Below the pieces are notes generated by a model. It saw only the letters and a list, made by a program, of their open reading frames with translations, had not been told where the DNA came from and ran no database searches. 64,000 bases of DNA from Chiridota heheva (Eukaryota > Echinodermata > Holothuroidea > Apodida > Chiridotidae). The stretch spans positions 412,501-476,500 of the forward strand of contig JAIGNY010001633.1 in the NCBI GenBank assembly GCA_020152595.1, in the 5' to 3' direction. Shown here one piece after another: positions 45,378-56,692 of the stretch (the first letter of the stretch is position 1; each line of letters starts with the position of its first letter). The translations under genes and the position numbers were made by a program.

Positions 45378-46733
45378 TCTAAGTTGATAACTAATATTTG
45401 CAGCTACTTTACATTCTCCATTTTTAGCTGAAAGAACAGGTTTAAGCTGAAGACCCTATTTGCAGCTACTTTACATTCTCCGTTCTTAGCTGAATGAATA
45501 GGTTTACCTGAAGACCCTACTAAGTGATGTCATCTACTTAGATCAGCTTCAGCAAACATATCAGATCAATAGGTTATACAACATATGTACAATGATCAAA
45601 TTTCTTACGATACGAAATGAACCAGTGATTTGATTTTTCTACACATATGTGTATCCAACACCTGCTAGGAGACCAGAATGATTTCCTTAAGCCAAACAAT
45701 ATTGATGACCTTAATTGAACAGGATCATAATAATTGGGAAGAAATTTGTGGTTGCCTGCCTGTAGCTGAATAATGATGATGAAGACGATACATTCAGCAA
45801 TATCAATATTTTAAAGCTTTAATGATAATGAAAGATTGGCAACACTCAATATCAATAAAGCAGGATCATCTGGACACTTCATTCGACAAATGACATCCAA
45901 ATTAATTCCACTCCCCTGCTCTTTTATCCTACTGATGATATTACCTCAAGCATGATGATCAAATTTCTTTTGAGTATTTGCCATGTCATGACCAGTGCAT
46001 TAAATCCTGGAAAACCCTTTGAATGAATGGTTTATCTCTTTTTGACAATAGGTGAATTTGCAAACTTGTGGAAAAATCATAAGCTTTTGTGTTTTTTATT
46101 TTCTGTCAATCGTTTTTCATTGATGTTTTTATACGATTTAATGCACTGTTCAAAGGATTTTGTACTCGTGAATGGCCTTCGTAAAGTCATGTCACTCCCC
46201 TCAGGCAAAAAGTCCTTTGCCAAGTGCATTATGTGTATACAAACACTTTGTCTCAAGTACCCATAAAAGCACTAAATGACGTAATGTTAACTAAGTTGTC
46301 AGAGTGAATATTAGGGAATAAGAAATGAAGAAATGGCAAAAGTTCTCAGATATGTTACGAAGCAAAGAAAATGTGTTACTGTAATTGTAACACTAGCATT
46401 GGCAAAAATGCAGATTTTAACTAAATAATTGAGGGAAGGAAGATAATATTTTGCCAATACAACCTTATACAATGAAACCTTATACAATCACAGCTCACCA
46501 AACTTGTTTTTGTTTATATCATGCATGATGTGAACAGCATAAAGAAAAAAGTTGTATTATTTTTCATAATTTGTCAGGCAGTTATCAAACTATGTAGTAT
46601 TCAAAACATAATTTGTTTTCTTTAGAAAATAAAATTATGCAATAAAAATAAATAGTGCATCTATGTTTTGATCAATTTGAATATTAAGAACATATCTTAT
46701 TAAACTATGAAACTGAAAAGGTATTTCTAAATA
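45378..46733. other. intronic sequence with a 58-bp duplication
   Basis: Two tandem copies of ATTTGCAGCTACTTTACATT plus CTCC(A/G)TT(T/C)TTAGCTGAA lie at about 45397-45454 and 45455-45512. The rest, including an open frame at 46027-46266, shows no recognised domain. Confidence 0.5.
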
Positions 46734-46812
46734 CATGTTTAACACATGTTTAACACATGTTTAACACATGTTTAATGTTTAACACATGTTTAACACATGT
46801 TTAACATGTTTT
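46734..46812. repeat. 11-bp tandem repeat
   Basis: About seven copies of ACACATGTTTA, with one shortened unit. ACATGT is self-complementary. Confidence 0.9.
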
Positions 46813-46986
46813 AGATAATGAACGATACTAGCAGATATTAACAATATTGACATGTGGTAAATGAATGAAAGTATGTGATAGAAGGGTAGGCCTAGCTAGG
46901 TAGGTGCCAGAGACATATACACATTACATATAGCTCCATCTGTCAATCTTAATCACAACAATGCAGCAAATGTTCCTTAACTGTAC

Positions 46987-47057
46987 CTGACCATCTGCTG
47001 AACCAAGAGCAAAACAATCCTGAACGGGATCCACAGCCAGACTCAAGAATGGATAAG
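46987..47057 (-). CDS. WDR27: WDR27-like exon (WD blade)
   Basis: Minus-strand exon of 71 bp, with acceptor ATTTTCTTGTATTAG| and donor GGTCAG|GTACAG. It begins with CT, completing T from the exon at 54651-54702 to Ser, and ends in phase 0. The peptide is SYPFLSLAVDPVQDCFALGS then ADGQ. The YP.LSL..D......G.ADGQ pattern is a WD-repeat B-C strand pair and matches the AYPLLSL...GCADGQ stretch of vertebrate WDR27 as I recall it. Confidence 0.88.
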
Positions 47058-47985
47058 CTAATACAAGAAAATAGAATGAAGCGCATATAGATATCACAAC
47101 TTGTGCAAGAGGATGCTAAATGAGCTACAGTACAACACTGACTGCACAAGCAAAAATATACCCTATATTTATAAACTATATAGTGATCTTAATATTGTAA
47201 TATATTCATTTTGTTTTTATCACAATTACTTCTTCACTTGAACTACAAGTTTTAATTAAGACAAAGCATTCATTCATTTTTTGTTGTTGTTTAAGGGGGG
47301 GGGGTGAGGGGCAAAGACAGGACCTACCTATTCACTAATAACTAATCTGTTTGTTAGCACTGAGAATGTACACCATTTATTAGTTCTAATCACACAGAAG
47401 TATAAAAATACTTCATTTTGCATTATAAAGGTATAGATATTCAAATTCAACACATTCATTTATTTCCCTGAATCCTGAAAAAACATCTGAAATTTTCCAA
47501 CCCAATAACAAATATGCAATTTTCAATTGTTATCCACTAATTAAGGTGGGTATATGGAGCAAACATTATATTAAAAATTACTTTAAGCTCTATAAAAACT
47601 CATGAATCTAGCAGAAGCATTGATCAAAATCGGTTAAAAAATGATCATTTTTATACTGCATTTTGAATTTTCAGGAATCAAGGTACAAATTTTAAAACTA
47701 ATTTATGATATATTACAGGTCTGATCTGATTCTGCCATAATTCCAAAATGGGTGCTCAGTGTAAAATTAAAAACTATTCTCCTTTAATCAGTACCAAAAT
47801 GGACAAGTGTTCATTGCCCAATATTAATTAGCATCACATCACCACTTTTAATTTCATATAGCTATATTTTCAACTGTTCTGTTCACTTATCACTTGTGGT
47901 TCATTGAAATTTAAAAGTAATACAAGATAGGTGAACAGAGCAGAGAGAACAGACTCACTCAACACATTATTAGTATTAAAAAGCC
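47058..47985. other. intronic sequence, no feature seen
   Basis: Plain AT-rich intron with a G run (47297-47307). No element was recognised until the tail of the L2-type LINE. Confidence 0.5.
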
Positions 47986-47989
47986 AACA

Positions 47990-50900
47990 TTTATCAATGA
48001 ATATTAATAATAATAATAATAATGAACACTTGTTATGCGCCAGTATCCATCAAAAGTGATGCTCATTGCGCAGCGACACAACAATTAATGCAAAACAATG
48101 TGAACAAAAAAGAAATAATAGTTAAGAATGCTGCAAAATACATACATACAAGAACAAATATAAGCTTAAAGTGAACAGAATCAGAACACATGAGGATATC
48201 TCTAATGAAGACTTAAAAGAATTGAGGGAAGGACTAAGTTTGTTGTTGTCTGGAAGTCTGTTCCATAAAAAGGGGGCAGCAGAAGAAAATGAACGTTTAC
48301 CCCATGTTCTAGAAGTACGTGGAATAGCTAATTGAAGTTTAAATTTAGAACGCATGAACTGGCGTAGAGATTTATATGGGATTAAAAGATCAGAAATATG
48401 TGTGGGAGACCATGCATGAGTAGACTCATACACAAAAACAAGTATTTTGAAAACAATTCTATGATGAATGGGTAGCCAGTGTAAATTTCTTAAAATGGGA
48501 GTAATGTGTTCAGTTGGTTTACTTAGGTAACAATCCTAGCAGCAATATTTTGTAAGCAGGAGAGACATTTGATTTGATTGGCTGGGAGACCATATAAAAA
48601 AGAGTTTCCAATATCAAGGCGGGAAGAGACAAAAGCATGAACTAGTTGTTCAGTGACAGGCATTGTTAAATATTTTCTTAATAGTCCTATGCTACGTAAA
48701 TGAAATGATGAAGATTTAGAAATTTCAGAGATATGGTCAGCCATTGACATATCAGCATCAAAAATGGAGTCACTGACATTTGGAACCAAGAACAATAAAT
48801 TCAGTTTTATCACCATTTAACTTTAAAAAGTTGGAGGACATCCACTTGCGTATTTCAACGATACATGATTCAAGTTTATGTAGTGCAATATTTGCTTCAG
48901 CTTGATTGGGATTAAATGAAATATATAATTGTGTGTCATCGGCACACAAGTTGGTGATGAAGATCATATTTACATATAATTTTACCAATAGAACTAGTAT
49001 AAATGGAAAACAAAATCAGACAAGAGTACACTCCCCTGCGGCACACCATATACAAGCTTAGATGGTGAAGAAGTTTTATCATTAATTTGTTCACATTGTG
49101 ATCTGTTAGTTAGATAGGACTTGAACCATTGTAATATAGTTCCATTAAAACCAATATTTTGAAGATGATTGATTAACAGGCAATGATCCACAGTGTCGAA
49201 GGCAGCAGATAAATCAAGAAGGACAAGGGCAACAAGTCTACCTTTATCCATTGTTGCAAGAATGTCATTTTGGACTTTGGGTAATGCAGTCTCGATACTG
49301 TGATTTGGTCGATAAGCCAATTAATGATTATCAAGAAGATTGTTTTGCTAAAGAAAAGGTGAAATTCTTCAAGGAGTTTTGACAGAAATGGAATATTAGA
49401 CACAGGTCATTAGTTTTTTAAAACATCCGGATTCAAACTTGATTTCTTTAATAAAGGACGAACAAGCGCTGACTTTAAAGATTCCGGAAAAATTCCTCAA
49501 GTGAGTGACTAATCGATAATATGAGCTATTATTGGCACAAGTGAGGCAGCGCAGTCTTTTACCAGTTTGGTTGGTATTGGATCAAGATTACAGCTTTTGT
49601 TTGGGTATTGTTTATCAAATTCTCAAGTTCAACAAATGCGGTTGGTTCAAAGGAAGTAAGTTTTGAGTCACAATTGTCAAGATATGCAACAGATGGCATA
49701 ATACATACATGAGATTCAAATTCATCACGAATTACTTTGATTTCATCACTGAAAATAGTACAGAATTTGTTTGCAAGATTACCATCCAAGTCACATTGTA
49801 AAATTGTTGAAGAATGTTTCCGGTGAAGAAGTTTATCTGTTACACTGAAAACTTGTTTTTGATCTGAACCACAGTCAGTAATAAGAGTAGAAAAATGGGT
49901 CAGTTAAGATTTGCGAATAAGTCCATTTACGAGGTTGCGTGAATACGGCAAAGTTGATGATCAATCTCAAGTCTAGATTTACGCTACTTCCGTTCTAATT
50001 TGCGATGCAGGTATTTCGCCTCAGTAATTTCCTGGCTATACCATGGTACATGAGGTCTTACGCTTATTGTGCGGGTTTTGGGAGGAGCATGTAAATCCAG
50101 AAGAGAAGAAAGACTTGAATCATAATTATGAAGGTTTTGTGAAAGGGAAGCAGTTGAATAGTTACAAAATACTTTTGAGTTTCTGATGTCATCACTGAGG
50201 AAACCAACATTAATATCATTTAGATTTCTTGTAGTTATTGTTTTCTTTGGTGGTTGAGGTTTTTGAAGAGCAAGTGCACATGTTATAATCAAATGATCAG
50301 ACAGACCGTCTTCTACACAAATATTTGAACCAATAGGATCATCAGAAGAACGCGTTATAAGCAAGTCCAAAGTATGTCCCTGTTTATGAGTCAAGGATGT
50401 AATTTGTTGTTGAAGACTGAAAGATGACAATAATTCCAAAAATCGAATGGCAATAGGATCATTGGGGTTGTCAACGTGTATATTGAAATCACCAGTTATG
50501 ATGAGGTTATGAGGCACTAAAATGTATGAGTCAATAAGTTCACTAAATTCACATATAAATTGAGAAAATGGTAATCTCTTCTTTGGAGGTCTATACACCA
50601 AAATCAATGAAATAGATGTTGAAGGAGATGACAGTTCAACTTCAAGCAATTAAAATGTGGTAAACTCTCTTTTATTAGGGATTCTGACAGATAATCCAGA
50701 TTTATAAAGGAAGGCAACACCAAATCCTTTCCTGTTAAGCCGTGGAACATGATAAAAATTGTAACCATTTGGAGTAATATCCCCAATAACGACAGTCTTC
50801 AGAGCGTAACCATGTTTCACATATAACAACAGCATCAAATTTCTTATCAAAGCACAGTCAGTTGTTTTACTGCGGACTGATTGGGCATTAAGCATACAAA

Positions 50901-51400
50901 ACTTTACTTGATGACTAATTCCTAAATGTTTATGTTTCTTCTTTCCTGCTCTTCGTACCCTAGGCCTCCTTTTTAAATCAAGATCATTAATGGCTGATCA
51001 TGCTACAGAAGAAAGTTTGAATTTACGATTAATAAGTTCAAGAAGCTGAATTCTTGAATAACACAGATTTGAATGAGCATGAGTGTCAATATAGTTAACA
51101 ATGTGATTTTAAGGTCCAGGATTTAAATCAATATCACCGGTAAGAAGTAAACAGTGCTGAAAATATGTACAAAAGTTGTTATAATATTCAGCTTTTAGAG
51201 AAAAGGCATCACATTTTTGACAAATTAATAAACACGATTTCCATACAGGAATATGGTAGACATGTAAAGTTTGCTGTACAAGAAAACACAACAGAAACAC
51301 CAACAAAATTTGAAAACACTCCATAATCTGAAAGCACTTTAAGTATCTTTAAGTAGCAGCTTCTATTGTATCCAGATAAGTTCACTAGTGGCAACTCTAT
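47990..51400 (-). pseudogene. L2-type LINE, near full length, one ORF with 2A-like start
   Basis: Minus strand, from about 51400 to a (TTA)n tail at 48001-48022. Domains in order: a hydrophobic N-terminus from ATG 51324 (MECFQILLVFLLCFLV), a 2A-like GDIDLNPGP (51112-51138), APE endonuclease beginning MLNAQSVRSKTTD (50895) and containing VYRPP, ITGDFNIHVD and LSDHLIITC (50600-50290), then RT: LKSALVRPLLKKSSLNPD (49500-49450), VLLDLSAAFDTVDHCLLINH (about 49190), GVPQGSVL (about 49030), CADDTQLY with Tyr to Cys in the catalytic box (about 48936-48950), SIGLLRKYLT, and FLWNRLPD...LNSFKSSLE near 48250. In-frame stops directly after NPGP and near 51003, plus several frameshifts, inactivate it. It lies in sense orientation in an intron of the host gene. 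Confidence 0.9.
51109..51324 (-). pseudogene. LINE N-terminus: signal-like segment plus 2A-like motif
   Basis: 71 codons. The first about 20 residues are strongly hydrophobic (ECFQILLVFLLCFLVQQ), like a signal peptide. Several Cys follow, and the frame closes with CLLLTGDIDLNPGP, which fits the D(V/I)ExNPGP ribosome-skipping consensus except for Asp in place of Glu. The next codon is TAA, probably a nonsense change, since the same frame continues to the endonuclease. N-terminal 2A sequences, some overlapping signal peptides, are known for CR1/L2-type LINEs of sea urchin and other invertebrates. Activity in this copy is not claimed. Confidence 0.8.
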
Positions 51401-51839
51401 TATAATGATACTTCAAATGACAATGGGCTTAAGATAACAAAAGAAACCAATGTCAAACAGCAAGCAGCAAGAAAGTTCCTATGCAAAGGATACTAGGATA
51501 GGTCTGTGCAATTTCATGAAAAAAGTTTCAGCAATATTTTACTAAAAAGTAGCAAATTTTGAAGAAAATTGTGAAATATTAATCAATTCAGTGGTGTCCT
51601 GGCATCTATTACTTTTAGATGGTGTAAGAAAAACAGCACAAAACTATTAAAATACAGCAAAAATAAGTGCAAATTGAGGAGAGATGATGTCTGTGTCAGC
51701 CCTCATGAAGGCATCACATCATACTATATCCAAACAAAATATTTATCTTGGATAAATTCTTAAAAATCTTTATAAAATTGGGTTAAAAAATATGATCGCA
51801 GTGAAACATTCCACAATAGAACAATTACATATACAAACT
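51401..51839. other. spacer between two LINEs
   Basis: About 440 bp between the 5' edge of the L2-type LINE and the 3' end of I-type LINE copy 2. It may include residual L2 5' UTR. No other signal was found. Confidence 0.4.
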
Positions 51840-54160
51840 AGTTTGTTTGTTTGATGAGGGCTTAAAGGTACAAGACAGCAAGGGTCAAATTGTGCCTGAG
51901 AATTTAGATCATTCCAGAGGTAGGAAGAAAAGAAAATAGAAGGAGACTGAGAGGAACACAGGGACTAAAAGCCAGGAAGCTGGCATCAAGAGAGGAAGTA
52001 CATGGGTGCAAAAAAGGGGATAAACATAGAGAGAAGGGAATGGAAGAGGACTAAATATGGTTGTAGAGGGAAGCATGATGAAGGAAGGAGATAATATTTT
52101 ATCCAGAGGGTTTTTCTGGAAGAGCTTGGCTATTGAGTTGTAGGGGGCAAGGGAAGCACTGGGAATGTTGTACAAGGGGGCGAGCAAGGAGGATGTGGTG
52201 AACTGTGAGAGTGGAATGGCAATTGTTGCAGAGGGGTGGGGGCGAGCCAACAAGGAGGTGGAAGTGAGTGAGGTGGGTGTGACCTATTTTAAGAGGTGTA
52301 ATGTGGACGTTGTCGTCACGAGACAGATTGCGGATGGTGGATTTGATAGGAATGGTGGGCTGGATGGTGTGCAGTTTGTTATCAATTTGAGAGTCCCATG
52401 CAGTTTACCTGCGGTCACAAACAAGGGAAGCGATAAGGGGTTTGATGTCAGAAAGGCTTTTGGGAAAAGGGTTAGGGGAGGTTGAGGGCAAGCTTAGTGG
52501 CTGCATCAGATATGTCATTGCCGGATATGCCAACATGGCTGGGTATCCAGAAGAAAAAAATACTTTTCCTGCAGGGCGGGGGGTGGGGGAAGGAGTTTAT
52601 GGAGAAGGTAGGACGTGGGGTTATCCCATTTAAGATTGGGTAAAGAGTCAAGGACCAACTTGGAGTCTGAGAAGATGGCAAAGTGGCCGAGCAGGGAGAA
52701 CTTAATAAAGCTGAGGGTGAGAAGGATGGCCTTGGCCTCGGCTGAGAAAATGGATGAGTAGTTGGGAAGCCTGCTATTGAAGGTAATGTCTTGGATGAAG
52801 GCAGCAGCTGCTTGGAGCCATCAGTACAGATGGAAAGAGGTAGTTTGAGAGTTGGTCCTTTATTTGGTTGTGGAGGTTGATGAAGAGGTTAGGGTGGATT
52901 TTGTGATGTGTGAAAAGGCCCAGGTGGATAAGAGGGATGCAGTGGCCCAGTGAGGAAAAGTGGGCCAGGAGAAGGTGCCAAGAGTGGCAGGGTTGATGCC
53001 GAGATGGTGGAGGTTGGCTTTGATGCATAGGCTGAAGGAAGGGGATTGGGTTTTAGTCCTATTAAAGAGGGTGGAGAAATTGGGGCCCTTAATGAGGTTG
53101 TAAACAGGGTTCTGGATGTTGGTGAGTGCTCTAAAAGCATAAGAAAGGCTAAGTTTTCTACACCTTAGCAGGAAAGGTTCGTTGGCTTCAACATGAAGGC
53201 TGGTGATGGGGAGGCTGTAGGCACCCAGACAAAGCCTGGGGGCTTCATTTTGGATGGTGTTGATGTGGTTGAGGTAAGAGTTGTGAGCGGCACAGTAGAC
53301 AATATTGACGTAGTCGAGCTTGGCACAAATGGTGAGCCTAAAGATTTTGAGGAGAGCATAGGGGTTCGCACCCCAAGTGGTGTTGGAGAGGAGGCGGGGA
53401 ATGTTGAGGGAGCTTTTGCATTTCTGTTTCAGCTTGGTGATGTGTTGCTTATAGGAGAGCTTGGGGTCTAGGGTTAAACCCAGGAGCTAAATGTGGTCAA
53501 CTTTAGAGATACGATTGCCATTAAGCATGAGCTTCAGGCTGGGGTGGAGGTTGTTGACAGAAGTGCATGCAGACTGTCTTGTCTTTGGAGAATTTAAAAC
53601 CGTTATTGTTGCACCAATCTTGCAGCCGGTTGAGGCTGAGTTGGAGCTTATCTTCGACAAAAGAAAAGTTAGGGAAGGAGTAGAAGATGGTGAAGTCGTC
53701 CACGTAGAGGGCACGTTTGATGTTGGGGCCAAGGTTGTACATGATGTTGTTAATGCTCAGGTTAAAGAGAGTGGGGGAGAGGATGCTGCCTTGGAGGACG
53801 CCCTCTTCTTGGGGATAGGAATGGAGAGGGTGTGGCCAATACAAACATGGAACTTCCTGGGTGAGAGGAAGTTTTGAATAAATATGGGGAGGTGGTTTTG
53901 AGGCCGATGGTGTAAAGCTTGTGGGTAATGCCGTATTTCCAACTAGTGTCAAAAGCTTTCTCGAGATCGAAAAAGATGGCAATGAGGTGTTCCTTTTTTG
54001 CAAAGGATTCCTGGATAGCAGTGTTGAGCGTGATTAACTGGTCCAGGGTATTGTAATGTTTCCGGAAGCCGCTTTGGTGAGGGGAGAAGATTCTGTTGGA
54101 TTCAAGGAACCAGTTTAGTCTTTGATCCTTTCCATAATCTTACAGACAGCAGATGACTTG
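51840..54160 (-). pseudogene. I-type LINE copy 2 (RT, RNase H, 3' end)
   Basis: Minus strand, 5'-truncated at about 54160. It reads VCKIMERIKD, then SPHQSGFRKHYNTLDQLI (about 54090), IAIFFDLEKAFDTSWKYGI (about 53970), GVLQGSILSPTLFNLSINNI (about 53790) and the catalytic box LYVDDFTIFY (53690-53708), then RLQDWCNNNGFKFSKDKTVC. Further on are the thumb region, traces of RNase H including FFWIPSHVGISGNDISDAAT (about 52560), and the CNNC knuckle. The TDGS part of RNase H is disrupted near 52820. It ends at GTTTGTTTGTTTGATGAGGG like copy 1. Many frameshifts. Confidence 0.85.
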
Positions 54161-54650
54161 TAATTATTTGATCTTTATTTTCCCCAAAAACACATCTTGC
54201 CATACCCTCCATTTCCTTCCATATACATATCATTGCAGCTCAGGTTGTATATCTCTATGCATTATTTCAACAATAATTGTAGATCAGACTGCAAAGAAAA
54301 CCCACTGAGCTCACAATCTAATTTTTAACTGGTAAATTCAGAACCTCAACAAAAATGGATATTTCAACTTCTACCTTCTTTACACAATTTGTAAAAGCTT
54401 GAGGTGCCAGCCTAGAGACATTTTCTTCAATTCACCAATTAAAAGCTTTAATTTGGAAGTGAAAGAGTCTTTGAACTGTAATTATATTACAATACTGATG
54501 ATCAAAATGTATTGTAATCTAAATTTATTGTAGTTTATTATAAATTGCAGTTATTTGCAAGCCATTAATGGCAGACTTAAGACCATCATATTTGTAAAGT
54601 TGTTTTCATGATGAATGTTTCAGAACCCAGAAGCTACCATGGAAACTTAC
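54161..54650. other. intronic sequence, no feature seen
   Basis: Plain AT-rich sequence between the I-type LINE and the donor site of the exon at 54651 (GTAAGTTTCC on the minus strand). Confidence 0.5.
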
Positions 54651-54702
54651 ATGAGATGATTCCTGACTGGTACAGCAGAGAGGACTTGACGATGTCCCAC
54701 AC
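54651..54702 (-). CDS. WDR27: WDR27-like exon (most 5' of those found)
   Basis: Minus-strand exon of 52 bp, with acceptor TTCATGTTTGTACAG| and donor ATCTCAT|GTAAGT (full consensus). It starts in phase 0 and ends with one base. The peptide is VWDIVKSSLLYQSGIIS. VWD opens the last strand of a WD blade, and SLLYQS-IISSYP continues across the splice into the next exon, matching KVWD...SLIYSSSVLSAYP of vertebrate WDR27 as I recall it. The N-terminal WD repeats should be encoded upstream, beyond this window. Confidence 0.85.
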
Positions 54703-55074
54703 CTGTACAAACATGAAGGATGAAATATCACATGACCAAAGGTTCTAATCAATGCATTGTTTGCTATTTTTTAATTGTTTAAATTTTGCTACAACATGGC
54801 TTTAGCCCCTAAGGGTTAACGAGGCAAAAACGATTTCATCTATCTTGTTCAGAATTGAAAGCTCCTTCTGACAAGTCCATTGACCTGTCCATCTTTGCAG
54901 CTGAAGTAAAAAATAACAGCACCACAGCTGGCATGTGACATGCCTTGCTTGAAGTCAGGTGCACCAAACTTCGACTGCCTACCATTTTCAAGGAATTCTA
55001 CTACATTGAGCTCCAGTGTGTTAATAACAGGCATACAATGCAAAAACTGACACCCATATCATAACATCGTCACG
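54703..55074. other. intronic sequence with an unassigned open frame
   Basis: A minus-strand frame at 54849-55043 (NTLELNVVEFLENGRQSKFG) looks coding-like but has no phase-compatible splice borders and no recognised family. It may be a transposon relic. Confidence 0.3.
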
Positions 55075-55215
55075 GTTCAACAAATTGTGCTATCAGTACT
55101 CATTGCACCCCAAATCTATTAGGAAATGGATTATTCTGCCGCCAAGCATTCATGCACTAACTAATATCAAAGCCTTCAAATCAAGTCTAGCCGACATTAA
55201 GCCTCAAGCTGGAAG
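55075..55215 (+). pseudogene. CR1/Jockey-like LINE tail (short)
   Basis: Plus strand, reading YQYSLHPKSIRKWIILPPSI then HALTNIKAFKSSLADIKPQ. The pattern Y.YSF.PRTI..WN.LP.SI......FK.SL is the end of CR1/Jockey-type RT ORFs. Only about 140 bp are recognisable. Confidence 0.7.
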
Positions 55216-55615
55216 TATGCTCTTGCATTCAAGCACCAATCTAAGATTTTCACAACAAATAATTCATACATCTCCATAATCTCTGTATACACAATGTCAA
55301 GTATTAATCTCTGTATACACAATGTCAAGTTTTATTGCAAATGACGATCTTCTTTGGTTTTAAGAAACCAATACCAAACGGTTTTTGTGGTTCGATGCTT
55401 TTTTTCATATGCTGATATGTCATTGCATATCATGAAATCTTTGTTCCATGATATTTATTCATAAGTCACACCCACCATGCAGACCAATAAAATAGAAATG
55501 TTGACAACATTAGCATGTGCACAATAATTGACAACACTATCATAGCAAGTATGATGCAAAAATGGTTTATCATTTACCCTATTTCAAGAATTTGTCAAAA
55601 AGCCCCACCTACTCA

Positions 55616-56692
55616 TTAACCCTTACTCTACCACGCGGCTGTAGTATCGCTGTTTTCAAACCACCTTTTTCTAAAAATAAAATCGGGACTTTACCACAGT
55701 CCTATAAGAGTAATCTTGGTATCATTTTAAAGTACTCAGAAATTTCTTCCACAAAATGAAACTTTTTCATAGGGGTCATATTACATAATTTTAGAAAAAG
55801 TACATTGAAAAAGGGTAAAACTCAATAATTGCTAAAAAATTTACAATCTTTTTATTTTTCTCTTTTACATCTTACGATAATTTCAAGATAACATTTTTGC
55901 TTCAAAATCAAACACGCAAGTTCTAAGACATGATAGTATTGGTTTCTGGTATAATTTTTATAATCCCTACGTCCAATCTTTTGTTCTGGAGAAATTTCTT
56001 CAATATTTCATGAATTTCTGCCATTTTTGACCCGTTTTTTCAAAAAATCGTGTAACCCAAACCGTACATCACGCATGCTTTGTTGAACCGCCGTTCGAAA
56101 GCGCTTGAAATTTCCTTTCATTTGATATATAAATAAAGGCATACCCCCCTCTATTTAGAACCTATCCTATAAGAATAAAATTACACCTCTCCAATTTGAA
56201 CGACTACGTGGTGCAGAGGAAATGTACGTAAATAGCGTGCGAGCGCTCCGGGTTCGAGTCTCGCCGTGACCCCTGCGTAATTATTTTTCTGCTGCAGCTT
56301 TCAGGGGACGTTTGACTTTTATCATTTTTTATGTGTTTTTATCTTTCCTTTCTTTTGTAAAAATTATAGATTAGTATCATTGGAAAGGAAATTTCAAAAA
56401 GAATCTAAATATGTAACACAAATCTCTGTTTTCAATACTGACAAGAAGTTATACTTCTGCAAAGATTGACCATTTGTTGACCAAATTTAGCCAAAAATTG
56501 CTTAATTTGCATAATTTTGTCCAATATTTCCTAAATTGGTTTTAATTACTCAAAAGATAAATATCTTAGCATCTATTCCAACCAAACTTGTAACGAAAGA
56601 AAATGAAAGGAAAGTTGTCAAAAATGCATATGAAAAAAAAGTTACGAAAATTGGGGTCGCTATTTTTAAAGCCCTGGTAGAGTAAGGGTTAA
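55616..56692. mobile_element. piggyBac-like MITE with TTAA target site
   Basis: The element is 55620-56688 (1069 bp), flanked on both sides by TTAA (55616-55619 and 56689-56692). The ends are perfect 14-bp inverted repeats, CCCTTACTCTACCA...TGGTAGAGTAAGGG. A TTAA target and a CCC start are the hallmarks of piggyBac. There is no transposase frame. A neighbouring paralogue at 57263-57300 (GCCCCACCTAATCATTAATA) represents the empty site, since joining the flanks of this element gives the same sequence. Confidence 0.88.
56209..56275 (+). other. tRNA-like promoter boxes inside the MITE
   Basis: A-box-like TGGTGCAGAGG (56210-56220) and B-box GGTTCGAGTCT (56251-56261), with spacing near that of tRNA genes and a possible T-arm CCGGGTTCGAGTCTCGC. 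The rest of a cloverleaf does not fold convincingly, so I treat it as a tRNA-derived relic and not a tRNA gene. Confidence 0.5.

Noticed and set aside
47297-47307. G run as a quadruplex or regulatory site
   Set aside because: A single run of about nine to eleven G without further G tracts nearby cannot form an intramolecular quadruplex and has no context.
56209-56275. Functional tRNA gene
   Set aside because: Only the B box and a possible T-arm are convincing. Acceptor stem and anticodon arm do not form, and it lies within a MITE.
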